Assembly (NCBI GenBank): GCA_964011275.1
Contig: CAXGOB010000018.1
Coordinates: forward strand, 1-64,000
Origin: UBA7328 sp002471345
GTDB lineage: Bacteria; Bacteroidota; Bacteroidia; Chitinophagales; Saprospiraceae
Direction: 5' to 3'
DNA: 64,000 bases
The notes below the pieces were generated by a model. The model worked only from the letters and a program-made list of their open reading frames with translations, was not told the DNA's origin and made no database searches. Positions within the stretch are counted from its first letter, which is position 1, and the number at the start of each line of letters is the position of its first letter. Positions 17,277 to 26,451 of this stretch are shown piece after piece. The position numbers were made by a program, and so were the translations under genes.

Positions 17277-18390
17277 AATTGTTCAGGCAGAAGGGAAGTT
17301 AATTAAAAGATATATTGATTTTCCTCATGATCTCTATGCTGATGATCCCAATTATGTTCCTGAACTTTATATGAGTCAAAAGGATCTCTTCAGTAGAAAA
17401 AAGAACCCTTTTTATAAAAATGCCGAAGTAGAGCATTTCCTAGCCTATCAAGATGGAAAAATCGTAGGAAGAATTACGGCTTTTGACAATAAAAGGTATA
17501 ATCAAATTCATAAAAGCAATGTCGGTTTCTTTGGTTTCTTTGATTTAATCAATGATAAAGAGGTATGCAAAGCATTAATAGAGACAGCTACTTCGTGGTG
17601 TAAGAAGAGAGGGTTTGAGGCAATGATGGGACCATTTAATTATTCATTAAATGATACTGCAGGATTATTGGTGAAAGGTTTTGATGAACCTCCCAAAATC
17701 ATGATGACCTATAATCCACCTTATTATCAAGAATTAGTTGAGGATTATGGATTCAAAAAGGACATGGACCTTTTTGCTTACCTCCTATACACAGATAAGG
17801 CATCTGAAAAGTCTATTCGACTTGCTCAGGCATTAGAAAAACGACTTGCTAATCAAGGAATTACGATCCGTAACATCAATATGAAAAAATTTGATGAGGA
17901 GGTTGCAAATCTGATGGATGCATATAATTCATCTTGGGAAGATAATTGGGGGGCAATACCAATGACAGAAGAAGAAATTCTTCTTTTAGGTAGTGAACTG
18001 AAAATGATTGCCAATCCCAACTGGATCTATATAGCAGAAGATCATGGAAAGGTAGTAGGCTTTGGTGTTACTCTGAATAATATCAATGAAATAACAAAGG
18101 GGTTTAAAAAAGGAAGAATATTTCCTTTCAACATATTCAAACTTTTATGGAGACGACATAAGACTCGTTATGTTAGAATCTTAGCTCTTGGTGTTTTAAA
18201 AGAATATCGAAAGAAAGGCATTGAGGCGATTTTATTTTCTAAAAATATACTTCAAGCTCGAAAGGACAATGTGATAGCTGGTGAAGTCTCTTGGGTATTA
18301 GAAAATAATGAGGAAATGGTCCGATCAGCTGAAAAACTTAATTCTGAATTATACAAAATCTATCGTATCTACCGATATGATTTTAACTAA
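17266..18390 (+). CDS. GNAT-fold protein, candidate bacterial ceramide synthase
   Basis: About 374 residues with an N-terminal region FPHDLYADDPNYVPEL and a core GPFNYSLNDTAGLLVKGF followed by MMTYNPPYYQ, the hallmarks of the YghO-like GNAT family. The ceramide synthase bCerS characterised in Caulobacter belongs to a GNAT family of this kind and sits near a serine palmitoyltransferase gene. Here the gene overlaps that gene, so N-acylation of the sphingoid base is the natural proposal; it remains inference. Starts at GTG 17236, ATG 17245 and ATG 17266 are possible; 17266 (MPIEIVQAEGK) gives the usual family N-terminus. It converges on the next gene with overlapping stops. Confidence 0.72.
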   Translation: MPIEIVQAEGKLIKRYIDFPHDLYADDPNYVPELYMSQKDLFSRKKNPFYKNAEVEHFLAYQDGKIVGRITAFDNKRYNQIHKSNVGFFGFFDLINDKEVCKALIETATSWCKKRGFEAMMGPFNYSLNDTAGLLVKGFDEPPKIMMTYNPPYYQELVEDYGFKKDMDLFAYLLYTDKASEKSIRLAQALEKRLANQGITIRNINMKKFDEEVANLMDAYNSSWEDNWGAIPMTEEEILLLGSELKMIANPNWIYIAEDHGKVVGFGVTLNNINEITKGFKKGRIFPFNIFKLLWRRHKTRYVRILALGVLKEYRKKGIEAILFSKNILQARKDNVIAGEVSWVLENNEEMVRSAEKLNSELYKIYRIYRYDFN

Positions 18391-19727
18391 AGAACTCTTA
18401 TCCAACCCATAAGGCCAGCATTGCTCTTCACCAGTTTGTATTCATTATCTGACCCAAGTACAGTTAATTGATTATTTGCAGCGACCATTTTTATTGAATG
18501 TGCATCATCAGATGGGCTATCAAGAAGCGCATAAGACGCTTCAGATACTATATTATTAACTTCATCTTCTACTGATTCTATGTCCTTAAAGCTTATGTAT
18601 CCCACCGATTCATTGGGAAGTTGTACTCTGAAATAAGAAGATGTAGCTCCTAATACTTCTAGAATTTGATGCTTTTGAAGAGATATGGATTCTTCTTTAG
18701 TACCTGTTCCGTTTAATCTTAATGTAGACTTTTTGTTAGTTCTCATAGTCTGGTTGACTATAGACTTATCGGCGAATTGGCGTTTTAATTTTGTTTTAGT
18801 TATCGCCACGTGATGATAAGGGTCAATAGGTCCATTTTGATATATTCCAAAATGTAAATGAGGAGGGGTGGTGCGTGCATTACCAGTGTTTCCTACTGTG
18901 CCTATTGTATCACCTTTGGCTACATTTTGGCCTTCTTGTACTAATAGTTTTTGCAAGTGAGCAAAGTATAAGGTCTGTCTTCGGTTTTGATCTCTCATCC
19001 ATATCACGGTGCCTCCAAGCCCTCTTTCTCCAGCAAACCTGATATATCCATCCGTTGGAGCAATTATCGGTGTATGCCTTTTGGCAAATATGTCTATACC
19101 ATGATGCTTTCGTCTACCTCCATCTCTTGGAACTCCAAAAAGACTTCCAATTGCCGCATTGTTTTTACCACTTACAGGAAAGTCTAATGAAGGTGATTTT
19201 TGCACAGTTATTTTAAAATTACCACCTCTTAGTAGTTCAGTTTGAAATCTAATGATATAATCAGTATCAATTCTAGATTCGATATCCATGGATGTCTCTT
19301 GATTCTCACTGCTCGCTATTTTTTCAAAAGTGCCATTTGTTGCATCTTCGACTCTATAGATATCAAGAAATGATTTCATTCGATCATTTGATTCTAAGGA
19401 GACCTCAATATTTATTTTTTGACCCTTTTTAAGAGAAATAAGATATCCAACCGAATTGGCCTCGGTAGGGCTAAAATAAATATGTTCTACATAGGGCGAT
19501 TCGATCCTCATTGGCTTTGAGAGAGCTTCTTCCGCTGCATCAATCCAATCTTGCCCGAGAGCTGTATCAGAAAGATCTAATTTGTTCAATGCATTTATAT
19601 ATTGGACATGACTATCTGTAGGAATATATTCCTCGGGTACTATTTCTTTTTTGCAAGAACTGATTAATAGGATACAAACAATGAACAACAGTGAGAATGA
19701 GCCAAAAGCTGAAGGTGATCTGTACAT
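18387..19727 (-). CDS. M23-family peptidoglycan endopeptidase, lipoprotein
   Basis: Secreted zinc peptidase of the LytM type with 446 residues. The N-terminus has a hydrophobic stretch ending LLISSC, a lipobox, so the protein is probably lipid-anchored. The zinc site is visible as HHGIDIF (HxxxD) and PPHLHFGIYQNG (HxH) in the middle of the protein. A bacterial SH3-like region follows (VQLPNESVGYISFKD and SNAGLMGWIRVL at the C-terminus), which would bind the cell wall. It separates the SDR gene from the probable sphingolipid pair but is on the opposite strand and likely unrelated to them. Confidence 0.88.
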   Translation of the reverse strand: MYRSPSAFGSFSLLFIVCILLISSCKKEIVPEEYIPTDSHVQYINALNKLDLSDTALGQDWIDAAEEALSKPMRIESPYVEHIYFSPTEANSVGYLISLKKGQKINIEVSLESNDRMKSFLDIYRVEDATNGTFEKIASSENQETSMDIESRIDTDYIIRFQTELLRGGNFKITVQKSPSLDFPVSGKNNAAIGSLFGVPRDGGRRKHHGIDIFAKRHTPIIAPTDGYIRFAGERGLGGTVIWMRDQNRRQTLYFAHLQKLLVQEGQNVAKGDTIGTVGNTGNARTTPPHLHFGIYQNGPIDPYHHVAITKTKLKRQFADKSIVNQTMRTNKKSTLRLNGTGTKEESISLQKHQILEVLGATSSYFRVQLPNESVGYISFKDIESVEDEVNNIVSEASYALLDSPSDDAHSIKMVAANNQLTVLGSDNEYKLVKSNAGLMGWIRVL

Positions 19728-19896
19728 TAAATTGACTTTGCAAAACTCTTTAACGCAATATTATACTGAGTCATTTTGAGACCTCGGTTTTCTATTTCAA
19801 AATCAAAGAAAATTTCAAGCTTTTTATGTTCGCATTTTGATTTGTAATTAAATGCAGAAATTTGATGTGCAATTCATCATTCAATGAATAAACTAA

Positions 19897-20883
19897 ATGG
19901 AAAAAATTTTGATTACAGGGGCTTCAGGATTTGTAGGTAGTTTTCTAGTAGAGGAAGCTCTGAAAAATGGTTTGGATACCTATGCGGGAATCAGATCCTC
20001 AAGCAGTAAACAATGGCTTCAAGATGAAAGGATCAATTTTATTGAAATGAATTTGTCCAATGAAAATCAACTGAGCGAATTGATGCATGAGCATCAGTTT
20101 GATTATATTATTCATAATGCAGGAGTGACTAAATCAAATAGCAAAAGTGATTTTTTTAGAGTGAATGTTGAGTTCACACACAATTTAGTAACAAGTAGCT
20201 CAAAAATTAAAAGCCTAAAGAAATTTAGTTTCATGAGCAGCCTTGCGGCTTATGGGCCTGCAGATTTTCAAGAGAATAAGATACTATCAAATGATTCTGA
20301 GCCCAATCCCGTGACCACTTATGGCAAAAGCAAATTGAGGGCAGAAAGAAAACTAAAAGAGGTGGCTGGGCTGCCATTACTCATATTTAGACCTACAGGT
20401 ATTTTTGGCCCTAGAGAATCAGATTTTTTGACGGCATTTAAAGCTATCCAAAATGGATTTTCACCACACGTTGGCTTATCCGATCAATGGATATCATTGG
20501 TCTACGTCAAAGACCTGGTAAGAGTGATAATGGATGCGACAATATCTTCTGTATCTAATAAATCATACTTTGTTACAGATGGTAATCTATATAAGGCAAC
20601 AAAATTCAATGCAATAATTGCGGATAAGCTAGGAAAGAGTCCTTTAAAAATAAAAGTGCCTTTGCCTTTAGTGTATGCTGTAGCATCAATAAGTGAAGGA
20701 ATATCTAGATTAACTGGAAATGCTAGTATTCTCAATATGGACAAATTTGCTGAAATTAAGGCAAGGACTCTGGATTGTGACATATCAGAATTAGTTAATG
20801 ATTTTGATTATATACCTAAGTATGATCTTCCTTCAGCAGTAGAAGAAACGGTAAAATGGTATAAAGAAAAAAAGTGGCTATGA
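19897..20883 (+). CDS. NAD-dependent epimerase/reductase, extended SDR
   Basis: Extended short-chain dehydrogenase of 328 residues. The Rossmann motif is ITGASGFVGSFL, and the catalytic YxxxK appears as TTYGKSKLRAE, with the sequence RPTGIFGPRE after it. Such proteins include sugar epimerases, 3-beta-hydroxysteroid-type dehydrogenases and the ceramide reductase CerR of Caulobacter. Because a serine palmitoyltransferase homologue and a ceramide-synthase-like gene lie 2.6 kb upstream, reduction of a 3-oxo-sphingolipid is a reasonable hypothesis. The opposite-strand peptidase gene in between weakens the operon argument. Confidence 0.78.
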   Translation: MEKILITGASGFVGSFLVEEALKNGLDTYAGIRSSSSKQWLQDERINFIEMNLSNENQLSELMHEHQFDYIIHNAGVTKSNSKSDFFRVNVEFTHNLVTSSSKIKSLKKFSFMSSLAAYGPADFQENKILSNDSEPNPVTTYGKSKLRAERKLKEVAGLPLLIFRPTGIFGPRESDFLTAFKAIQNGFSPHVGLSDQWISLVYVKDLVRVIMDATISSVSNKSYFVTDGNLYKATKFNAIIADKLGKSPLKIKVPLPLVYAVASISEGISRLTGNASILNMDKFAEIKARTLDCDISELVNDFDYIPKYDLPSAVEETVKWYKEKKWL

Positions 20884-20973
20884 TCTGATAATGATTCAGA
20901 ACTCAATCAATTAAGGTCCCGCGTAAAAACATGTACTTTTTGTCAATTTTAGAAAATAGTTTGACAATGATTT

Positions 20974-21579
20974 TTAATCTTGATCTAATTCATATAACAT
21001 CTGTTCGGCACTATTTGTAATCTTTTTGTACCATCCCAATCCCCACTGAGCTACATAAACCACGAAGACACAACCGATGCCTATAACAAACCACATTTGG
21101 GTGTCAAATTCTTTTGCAAAGAAATCTTCTCCATTTAATAATTTGTCGGCTACAGGAATAGTAATAAACATCATAAAAATGGATGCTACAACTGCCCATT
21201 TTTGGAACGCTATAGTTTTTTTTCTTACGTCCTGATATTGCTGAATTATCTTTTTATAAGTGGAATTTGTTAAATCTATGTTTGACAATTTCTTTAAATA
21301 GCCTAATGAGAAATAAGGCATAATGGTCAGAAATGCTAAAGATATGACACCGCAAACACTCAAGTACCATGTATCTAATTTGTAAAAATTGAGCAAAATA
21401 AAAATTGCAATGAAATAGCAAAAGACAGCACCTATGGATTCATATTTTGTAATTGTGTTGAATTTGTTTTTGTATTTGATTTGTGTGATTTCCATAATTT
21501 TTTGATTATTGATTATTTCTAATTTTTCGATTCTCTGACTCAATGATGTCCAGAGTGTTTGCATCTCTTCTAGTTCCAT
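20974..21579 (-). CDS. Membrane protein paired with ECF sigma factor, possible anti-sigma
   Basis: A 201-residue protein with an N-terminal heptad-like segment (EEMQTLWTSLSQRIEKLE) and four hydrophobic segments in two hairpins. No known domain was recognised. It begins 4 bp after the ECF sigma gene and is surely co-transcribed with it. A similar arrangement (ECF sigma then a four-segment membrane protein) occurs at 48386-49548, so the pair looks like a repeated regulatory module in which the membrane protein may hold the sigma factor. No zinc-binding anti-sigma motif was seen. Confidence 0.7.
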   Translation of the reverse strand: MELEEMQTLWTSLSQRIEKLEIINNQKIMEITQIKYKNKFNTITKYESIGAVFCYFIAIFILLNFYKLDTWYLSVCGVISLAFLTIMPYFSLGYLKKLSNIDLTNSTYKKIIQQYQDVRKKTIAFQKWAVVASIFMMFITIPVADKLLNGEDFFAKEFDTQMWFVIGIGCVFVVYVAQWGLGWYKKITNSAEQMLYELDQD

Positions 21580-21583
21580 TGAA

Positions 21584-22075
21584 TTATTTTAATATTTTAT
21601 TTTTCAATTTTTGCTTAACCCTGCCTATTCGAGTACCCACATTTGTATTGCTATAACCTGTAATTTCAGCTATCTCATCATGACTTTTGCCTTCTAAGTA
21701 CAGTAGTATGATGCCTTTTTCTATGGCATTAAGATTTCTTATTTGATCATACATGATTTCTAGCTGTTCCTTTAAGTTTTTATCTTCTTCAGGGCTCATT
21801 AACATTTCAAAGCTGAATTCATCGGTCAAAAGTGTTGGTGACCTTTTTGACTTTTGTAAGTGTGCTAGTGCTGTATTTAATGCTACGCGATAGATCCAAG
21901 TGGTGAGTTTTGATTTCCCCTTAAAAGAATCAAAAGATCTCCATAGTTGAAATATGATATCCTGATATAAGTCCTTTTGATCTTCTCTGCTTGAGGCATA
22001 GACCTTTGTGATCTTATATATGATCCCTTCGTTCTTTCTTATGGTCTTGACAAAATAGTCCTCTGTTTGCATCAA
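21584..22075 (-). CDS. ECF-type RNA polymerase sigma factor
   Basis: Sigma-70 family factor of 163 residues with only regions 2 and 4. Region 2 is visible as SSREDQKDLYQDIIFQLWRSF then KLTTWIYRVALNTAL, and region 4 as EKGIILLYLEGKSHDEIAEI followed by TGYSNTNVGTRIGRVKQKLK, the helix-turn-helix that reads the -35 element. It directs RNA polymerase to a small regulon, presumably under control of the membrane protein encoded 4 bp downstream. The start begins MMQTEDYF. Confidence 0.93.
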   Translation of the reverse strand: MMQTEDYFVKTIRKNEGIIYKITKVYASSREDQKDLYQDIIFQLWRSFDSFKGKSKLTTWIYRVALNTALAHLQKSKRSPTLLTDEFSFEMLMSPEEDKNLKEQLEIMYDQIRNLNAIEKGIILLYLEGKSHDEIAEITGYSNTNVGTRIGRVKQKLKNKILK

Positions 22076-22226
22076 TTTTTCTGTTACATTCTATTAGTAT
22101 GAGAAAAAAATAGAAAATCACACTCTTTATAAAAAAAAAATATTCTTGTGGCAATGTGATCAGATATAAGTATTCACTTTCTTCTCTATTAATATTTTCG
22201 TACATTTTAGGAGTTTTTTAACCTTA

Positions 22227-22245
22227 AAGTCAATTGAGTTGACTT
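22227..22245. promoter_or_regulatory. 19-bp inverted repeat upstream of the secreted protein gene
   Basis: AAGTCAA at 22227-22233 and TTGACTT at 22239-22245 are perfect inverted copies around a 5-base spacer. The element ends 22 bp before the ATG at 22268, a typical place for an operator overlapping the start of transcription. The binding protein is unknown. Confidence 0.35.
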
Positions 22246-22267
22246 CCTATTATTAAAACCATTTATA

Positions 22268-23332
22268 ATGAAAACACTATCTAAATTCTGGTTTGTATTT
22301 ATGCTCCTGTTTACTATCGCATTTAACCCAACAGCGACCTCTCAAGATGCGGAGAAGGATATGAATACAACTCTTTTTCAGATGCTATATGATCAAACTG
22401 ATCATCTTCCTACCATGAAAATCCATACTAAAGTGAAGGAACTCTTTAAAAATAAAAGTATAACCGAAGAGTATTACATCCCCGGGACAATGTCAATTAC
22501 AGTTGCTGATGGCGACCCTTTAGAGTTTGACATTGAGGCAAAAATCAGAGGTAACACGAGGAAAAAAGTATGTGACAATGCACCTATAAAATTGAAACTG
22601 AATAAGGAGCAATTAAAAGCTCTTGGAATCAATGCTGATGTAGATAAATTGAAATTAGTACTTCAATGTGAAAATAACCTTAGAAACTTTCAGCAACTTC
22701 TAAAGGAGAAGGTGATTTATGATCTATATTCTGCTATTGATCCAGATAACAGTATGCAATTAAAAATGATTAAACTAGAAATGTATGAAAATGGAGAAAT
22801 GAAGGAAATGATGAATGCATATTTAGTTGAGGAAGAAGAAAACTACGCTTTCAGAAAGAATGCTATAGTCTTAGAATCAGGAAAAATTAATTATGCTGCA
22901 TTGCCTAGAGATGATTATTTCAGATTAGCCTTCTTTCAATATATGATAGCTAATTGTGACTGGTCTATTGCAAATAAGCACAATATAGAATTGGTCCTGC
23001 TTCCAAATGTCAAGAGCCTAGTGTCAGTCCCATATGATTTTGATTATGCAGGTTTAGTGAATAATGGATATGCAGTACCGCCAGAGCAATTTCCTATAAC
23101 AAGTGTAACGCAACGCTACTTTATGATCAGAACTCAGATGACTAAAGATGAAGTAGATACAGTAGTTGATTATTATGAGGGCATGAAACCTCAATTCATG
23201 GATATTATTGCTAATCAAGAATATATGGATGATAAGACAAAGAAAAATGTTACTTCATTTATAGAGGGATTCTACAAATACATAAAAAATAGAGGTAAGG
23301 TTTTGAAGGCAGTCAAACCTAGGAATGGGTAA
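22268..23332 (+). CDS. Secreted protein of unknown function, CotH-kinase-like C-terminal half
   Basis: A 354-residue protein with an N-terminal signal peptide (hydrophobic residues 8-20, then ATSQDAEKD). The body is well folded with KIRGNTRKKVCDNAPIKLKL and, near residues 220-260, FQYMIANCDWSIANKHNIELV then VPYDFDYAGLVNNGYA. The pattern of an N...DWS...HN pair followed by PYDFD recalls CotH-type protein kinases, where these positions bind ATP and metal. That link is weak and from memory of the motif only. It overlaps the next gene, on the other strand, by 14 bp at the stops. Confidence 0.72.
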   Translation: MKTLSKFWFVFMLLFTIAFNPTATSQDAEKDMNTTLFQMLYDQTDHLPTMKIHTKVKELFKNKSITEEYYIPGTMSITVADGDPLEFDIEAKIRGNTRKKVCDNAPIKLKLNKEQLKALGINADVDKLKLVLQCENNLRNFQQLLKEKVIYDLYSAIDPDNSMQLKMIKLEMYENGEMKEMMNAYLVEEEENYAFRKNAIVLESGKINYAALPRDDYFRLAFFQYMIANCDWSIANKHNIELVLLPNVKSLVSVPYDFDYAGLVNNGYAVPPEQFPITSVTQRYFMIRTQMTKDEVDTVVDYYEGMKPQFMDIIANQEYMDDKTKKNVTSFIEGFYKYIKNRGKVLKAVKPRNG

Positions 23333-23945
23333 GAGGAGTTCGATGAGAAATGTCATTATGGCTTAAAATTTCAAAAGATTTTCCCTTTTGAATAACTTTG
23401 TAGAGTCCCACATTACTTATCTTATAAGATTCCATTTCAGAGTATGGTTCTTCTTGAAGAGCACATAATAGACCTCTCATTGCTCTGCCGTGAGAACAGA
23501 GTAGAATTGTTTTTTCTTTGCGATCTTTTAGCTCATTTACAAAAGAAGAAAGCCTTTTCTTAAGGTCCTGTGCTGTTTCACCGTTATTTATTCCTATATC
23601 TAGATTTCCTCTAGACCATTCATCCACAATACTTTTATATAAAACAACTGATTCTTTAGTTCCTTTTTGCCCTTCTGCATCTCCCCATGACATTTCATCG
23701 ATTCTTTTGTCCGCAATGATAACTGGGCCATTTTTTATCCAAGGACTGATGGTTTGTTTTGTTCTTTTGAGAGCTGAATGAATGATAAGGTCAAAATAAA
23801 CTTCATTGCGATAATGGCGATAAAATTGTTCTGCTTGAATCATTCCCAAATCATTCAAATCAGAATCTACTCCACTTCCTTGTACAATTCCGTTTTTATT
23901 GTAATCTGTCTGGCCATGCCTGATGCAATAAATCACTTTGTCCAT
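23319..23945 (-). CDS. Histidine phosphatase family protein
   Basis: Phosphoglycerate-mutase-like phosphatase of 208 residues. The N-terminal CIRHGQTDYNKNG holds the nucleophilic His of the RHG motif, SALKRTKQT holds the second conserved Arg, and LLCSHGRAMRGLLCAL contains the second catalytic His. Members dephosphorylate sugars, cobalamin precursors or nucleotides; the substrate cannot be assigned here. Divergent from the glycosyltransferase gene, with 36 bp between the starts. Confidence 0.88.
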   Translation of the reverse strand: MDKVIYCIRHGQTDYNKNGIVQGSGVDSDLNDLGMIQAEQFYRHYRNEVYFDLIIHSALKRTKQTISPWIKNGPVIIADKRIDEMSWGDAEGQKGTKESVVLYKSIVDEWSRGNLDIGINNGETAQDLKKRLSSFVNELKDRKEKTILLCSHGRAMRGLLCALQEEPYSEMESYKISNVGLYKVIQKGKSFEILSHNDISHRTPLTHS

Positions 23946-23981
23946 TCGCGCTATATTTATCCTATAAAGTTAGAAAGATAA

Positions 23982-24905
23982 ATGCTATCAATACTGATTC
24001 CAATATATGAGGTTAAGGTGGAAAAATTAGTGATTAAGCTAGTCAAACAATGTCATGGTTCTAAGATTGAATTCGAAATAATATGTTTTGATGATGGATC
24101 TTCAGAAAAAGTGAAATCTGCAAATAAGGCCATTGACCTGATTATGGGTGTAAACTATGTCGAATTATCAGAAAATAAAGGGAGGGCTAAGATTAGAAAT
24201 CTCTTAGCTAAAATGGCTAGATATGAGTACTTGCTCTTTTTGGATTGCGATTCAAAGATCACAGGAAAGAAATTTATTGAAAAATACATTTCAAATTTAG
24301 ACGGAAGAATGGTCATTTGCGGAGGGCGGAAGTATTCGCAAACTCCACCCAAGAATGAAGGAAAGTATCTGCATTGGCTGTATGGTACAAAAAGAGAATC
24401 AAAGTCGATGTCGTATAGAAAAAGGAAAAAGGCAGAGTTCTTTCATTCTAATAATTTTGTCATTGATAAACACACATTATTTGAAAACCCTTTTGACGAA
24501 TCTATTTCTGGATATGGTTATGAAGATTTAGCTCTGGCACATCAGATAACTCAGAGAGGTATTCCTATTATGCATATAGACAATCCAACCGTTCATGAAG
24601 GATTAGAATCTGTAAATGATTTTATAGACAAATCTATTATTGCTACCAGTAACCTCTGGTTATTACACAAAGAACGAAGAGTTCCATACACTCGATTGAT
24701 CAAAGCTTACAAGTTTTTGGACTCATATTATCTTAAAAACTGGTTTTTGAGAATAATCAATATAAGAAAAGATAAGTTTTTAGCCAATCTGAGATCACAA
24801 TCTCCCAAACTCTACAATTTAGATTTATTGAAGTTAACTCACTTTTGCGAGCTCTCTATTGAGCAAAAAAAGGAAGAAAACTGTGGAAAAAGGCTGAATT
24901 CTTAA
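23982..24905 (+). CDS. Family 2 glycosyltransferase
   Basis: GT-A fold glycosyltransferase of 307 residues. It begins with MLSILIPIYEVKVEKL and shows the nucleotide-sugar site CFDDGSSE, the DxD metal site LFLDCDSK, and the acceptor/base region SGYGYEDLALAHQI. No transmembrane segment was seen, so it is cytoplasmic or peripheral. Likely involved in cell-surface polysaccharide or glycolipid synthesis, with donor and acceptor unknown. No polysaccharide cluster surrounds it. Confidence 0.88.
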   Translation: MLSILIPIYEVKVEKLVIKLVKQCHGSKIEFEIICFDDGSSEKVKSANKAIDLIMGVNYVELSENKGRAKIRNLLAKMARYEYLLFLDCDSKITGKKFIEKYISNLDGRMVICGGRKYSQTPPKNEGKYLHWLYGTKRESKSMSYRKRKKAEFFHSNNFVIDKHTLFENPFDESISGYGYEDLALAHQITQRGIPIMHIDNPTVHEGLESVNDFIDKSIIATSNLWLLHKERRVPYTRLIKAYKFLDSYYLKNWFLRIINIRKDKFLANLRSQSPKLYNLDLLKLTHFCELSIEQKKEENCGKRLNS

Positions 24906-25236
24906 CAAATGTATAAGGGTTGAATCTGTGTCTTTTTTATTTTTGTTCGTCTAAATGGTATAAGATTGGTACGGTTTTCTCAATGTATTAGATACCAAGA
25001 AGATCTCTGAAAGATAGAGGTCTCAATAAATTGAAAAAATGGACAAAGAAAATTTCGACATATTATGGTATGTTGGAATATGACATAACGAATCCTTCGT
25101 TAAACTAGTATATCATATGTTAAATATAATACTGATAGGCTAAAAATTTCGTGGATTTTTGCGTGGTATGCTAGGTTATGTTAAATTTGTCTTAAAGATA
25201 TATTTCAAAGTATACCTTTTTCATGATGACGTTTTT
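24906..25236. other. Gene-free stretch before an orphan terminator
   Basis: No coding region was recognised in these 331 bases on either strand. The stretch ends in a strong plus-strand terminator more than 300 bp after the nearest plus-strand gene, so it may hold a small RNA; no known RNA family was recognised by eye. Confidence 0.5.
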
Positions 25237-25267
25237 GCCTGATCTGTTGTGAGGTCAGGCTTTTTTT
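25237..25267 (+). terminator. Rho-independent terminator
   Basis: GCCTGATC (25237-25244) pairs with GGTCAGGC (25253-25260), seven Watson-Crick pairs plus one G-T, around an 8-base loop, and is followed directly by seven T residues on the plus strand. The minus strand has no T-run after the stem, so it is oriented for plus-strand transcription even though the gene beside it is on the minus strand. Confidence 0.75.
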
Positions 25268-25277
25268 ATGCCTCATA

Positions 25278-26348
25278 CTAAAATTCCACAGCTATATTAG
25301 CCATATTTCCTGATTGTATTATTTCGTGTAATTCATCTTTTAATGCAGTTCCTCTTTCGGATATTTCAGTCCAATACTTTGCTCTGCCATCTTGATCTTC
25401 ACCAAATTCTAGGAAGTCATCTCTTGAACTAATTTTACCTTTTGGTAGTGATCTTACATATTCAGCGCTAGGGTGCACCATGATCACATTGCTCAAGTCT
25501 TCTCCTTTGGCTCTTCTGTATTTTAATGATTTATCCATCCAGCCAGGTGCTAAGTCAGGAAAAAAATGAGGCATTAATACTAGTCCCTCTTGATAATAAG
25601 GCAAGACCATATGATAATCAGTAAGACCTCCATCCCAAAAGGTATTGTGCTCTTGTCCATTTACAGATTGGACTCCATTCATCACAAGTGGTATAGCCGC
25701 TGTGGCCATGAGGACATCTCTGAATTTCTGCTGATCTAATTGGACAAGGTCTGTTGAAAGCACTGATTTTGACTGATCAAATGGCATTTCCATCTGAGTA
25801 GAAAAGATATAACGATCGAATGAAAGCCCAATTAATTTTCTGCTTAGTGCATTAGTTAAGAAATTGAAAAGTAATCCTGGATATACATTATATTTTGATG
25901 TGCCTCTTAAAATTCCTTTTCCTCGAGCGGCAAAAATGTTTAAATTGACTTTTTGATTATTAATAATGAAGGAAATGTCATCATCAGTAATTGTTTTCAA
26001 TAGTGTGGAATGACATCCTCGGCTTATCTCATCCGTTGTAATAGGCATTTGATAAACTTCATCAGCATATCTATCCCTTAGTCTTTGTAGTGCAGGACCT
26101 GGATTAGACGTTGACATACACGCCATTTGCCATCCACCTACTGAAGAACCTAAAAGGTTAATTTTTCCTTCGGTAAATGGAAGTATATGTTCTGCTATAT
26201 AACGCGTAAGATGATAAATGACAAACCATTTGGGACCTCCTGCTGCTGCTGATATTGCTTTTACATCTTTAGGGTTAAATCCATTTTTCTTGAGATGTTT
26301 TAATGCTTTTGGCCCTGCCTTTATAACTAAATTATTGTTTTGACTCAT
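25278..26348 (-). CDS. Patatin-like phospholipase
   Basis: Lipid acyl hydrolase of 356 residues with the Ser-Asp dyad of the patatin fold. The nucleophile elbow is LLGSSVGGWQMA (GxSxG), preceded by the oxyanion-hole region AAAGGPKWF, and the catalytic Asp is in FWDGGLTDYH. No signal peptide is present, so it acts in the cytoplasm or at the inner face of the membrane. Likely substrates are membrane phospholipids. Its 3' end meets an oppositely oriented terminator. Confidence 0.87.
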   Translation of the reverse strand: MSQNNNLVIKAGPKALKHLKKNGFNPKDVKAISAAAGGPKWFVIYHLTRYIAEHILPFTEGKINLLGSSVGGWQMACMSTSNPGPALQRLRDRYADEVYQMPITTDEISRGCHSTLLKTITDDDISFIINNQKVNLNIFAARGKGILRGTSKYNVYPGLLFNFLTNALSRKLIGLSFDRYIFSTQMEMPFDQSKSVLSTDLVQLDQQKFRDVLMATAAIPLVMNGVQSVNGQEHNTFWDGGLTDYHMVLPYYQEGLVLMPHFFPDLAPGWMDKSLKYRRAKGEDLSNVIMVHPSAEYVRSLPKGKISSRDDFLEFGEDQDGRAKYWTEISERGTALKDELHEIIQSGNMANIAVEF

Positions 26349-26451
26349 TCTAAAAATAATCGAACCTGATCAGTTATTCAAAAGACCGAAAGATATTGTA
26401 AAATCGATTATTAGTAAGAGATACAGCTTTAATTACTATTTTGCTTTCCTC

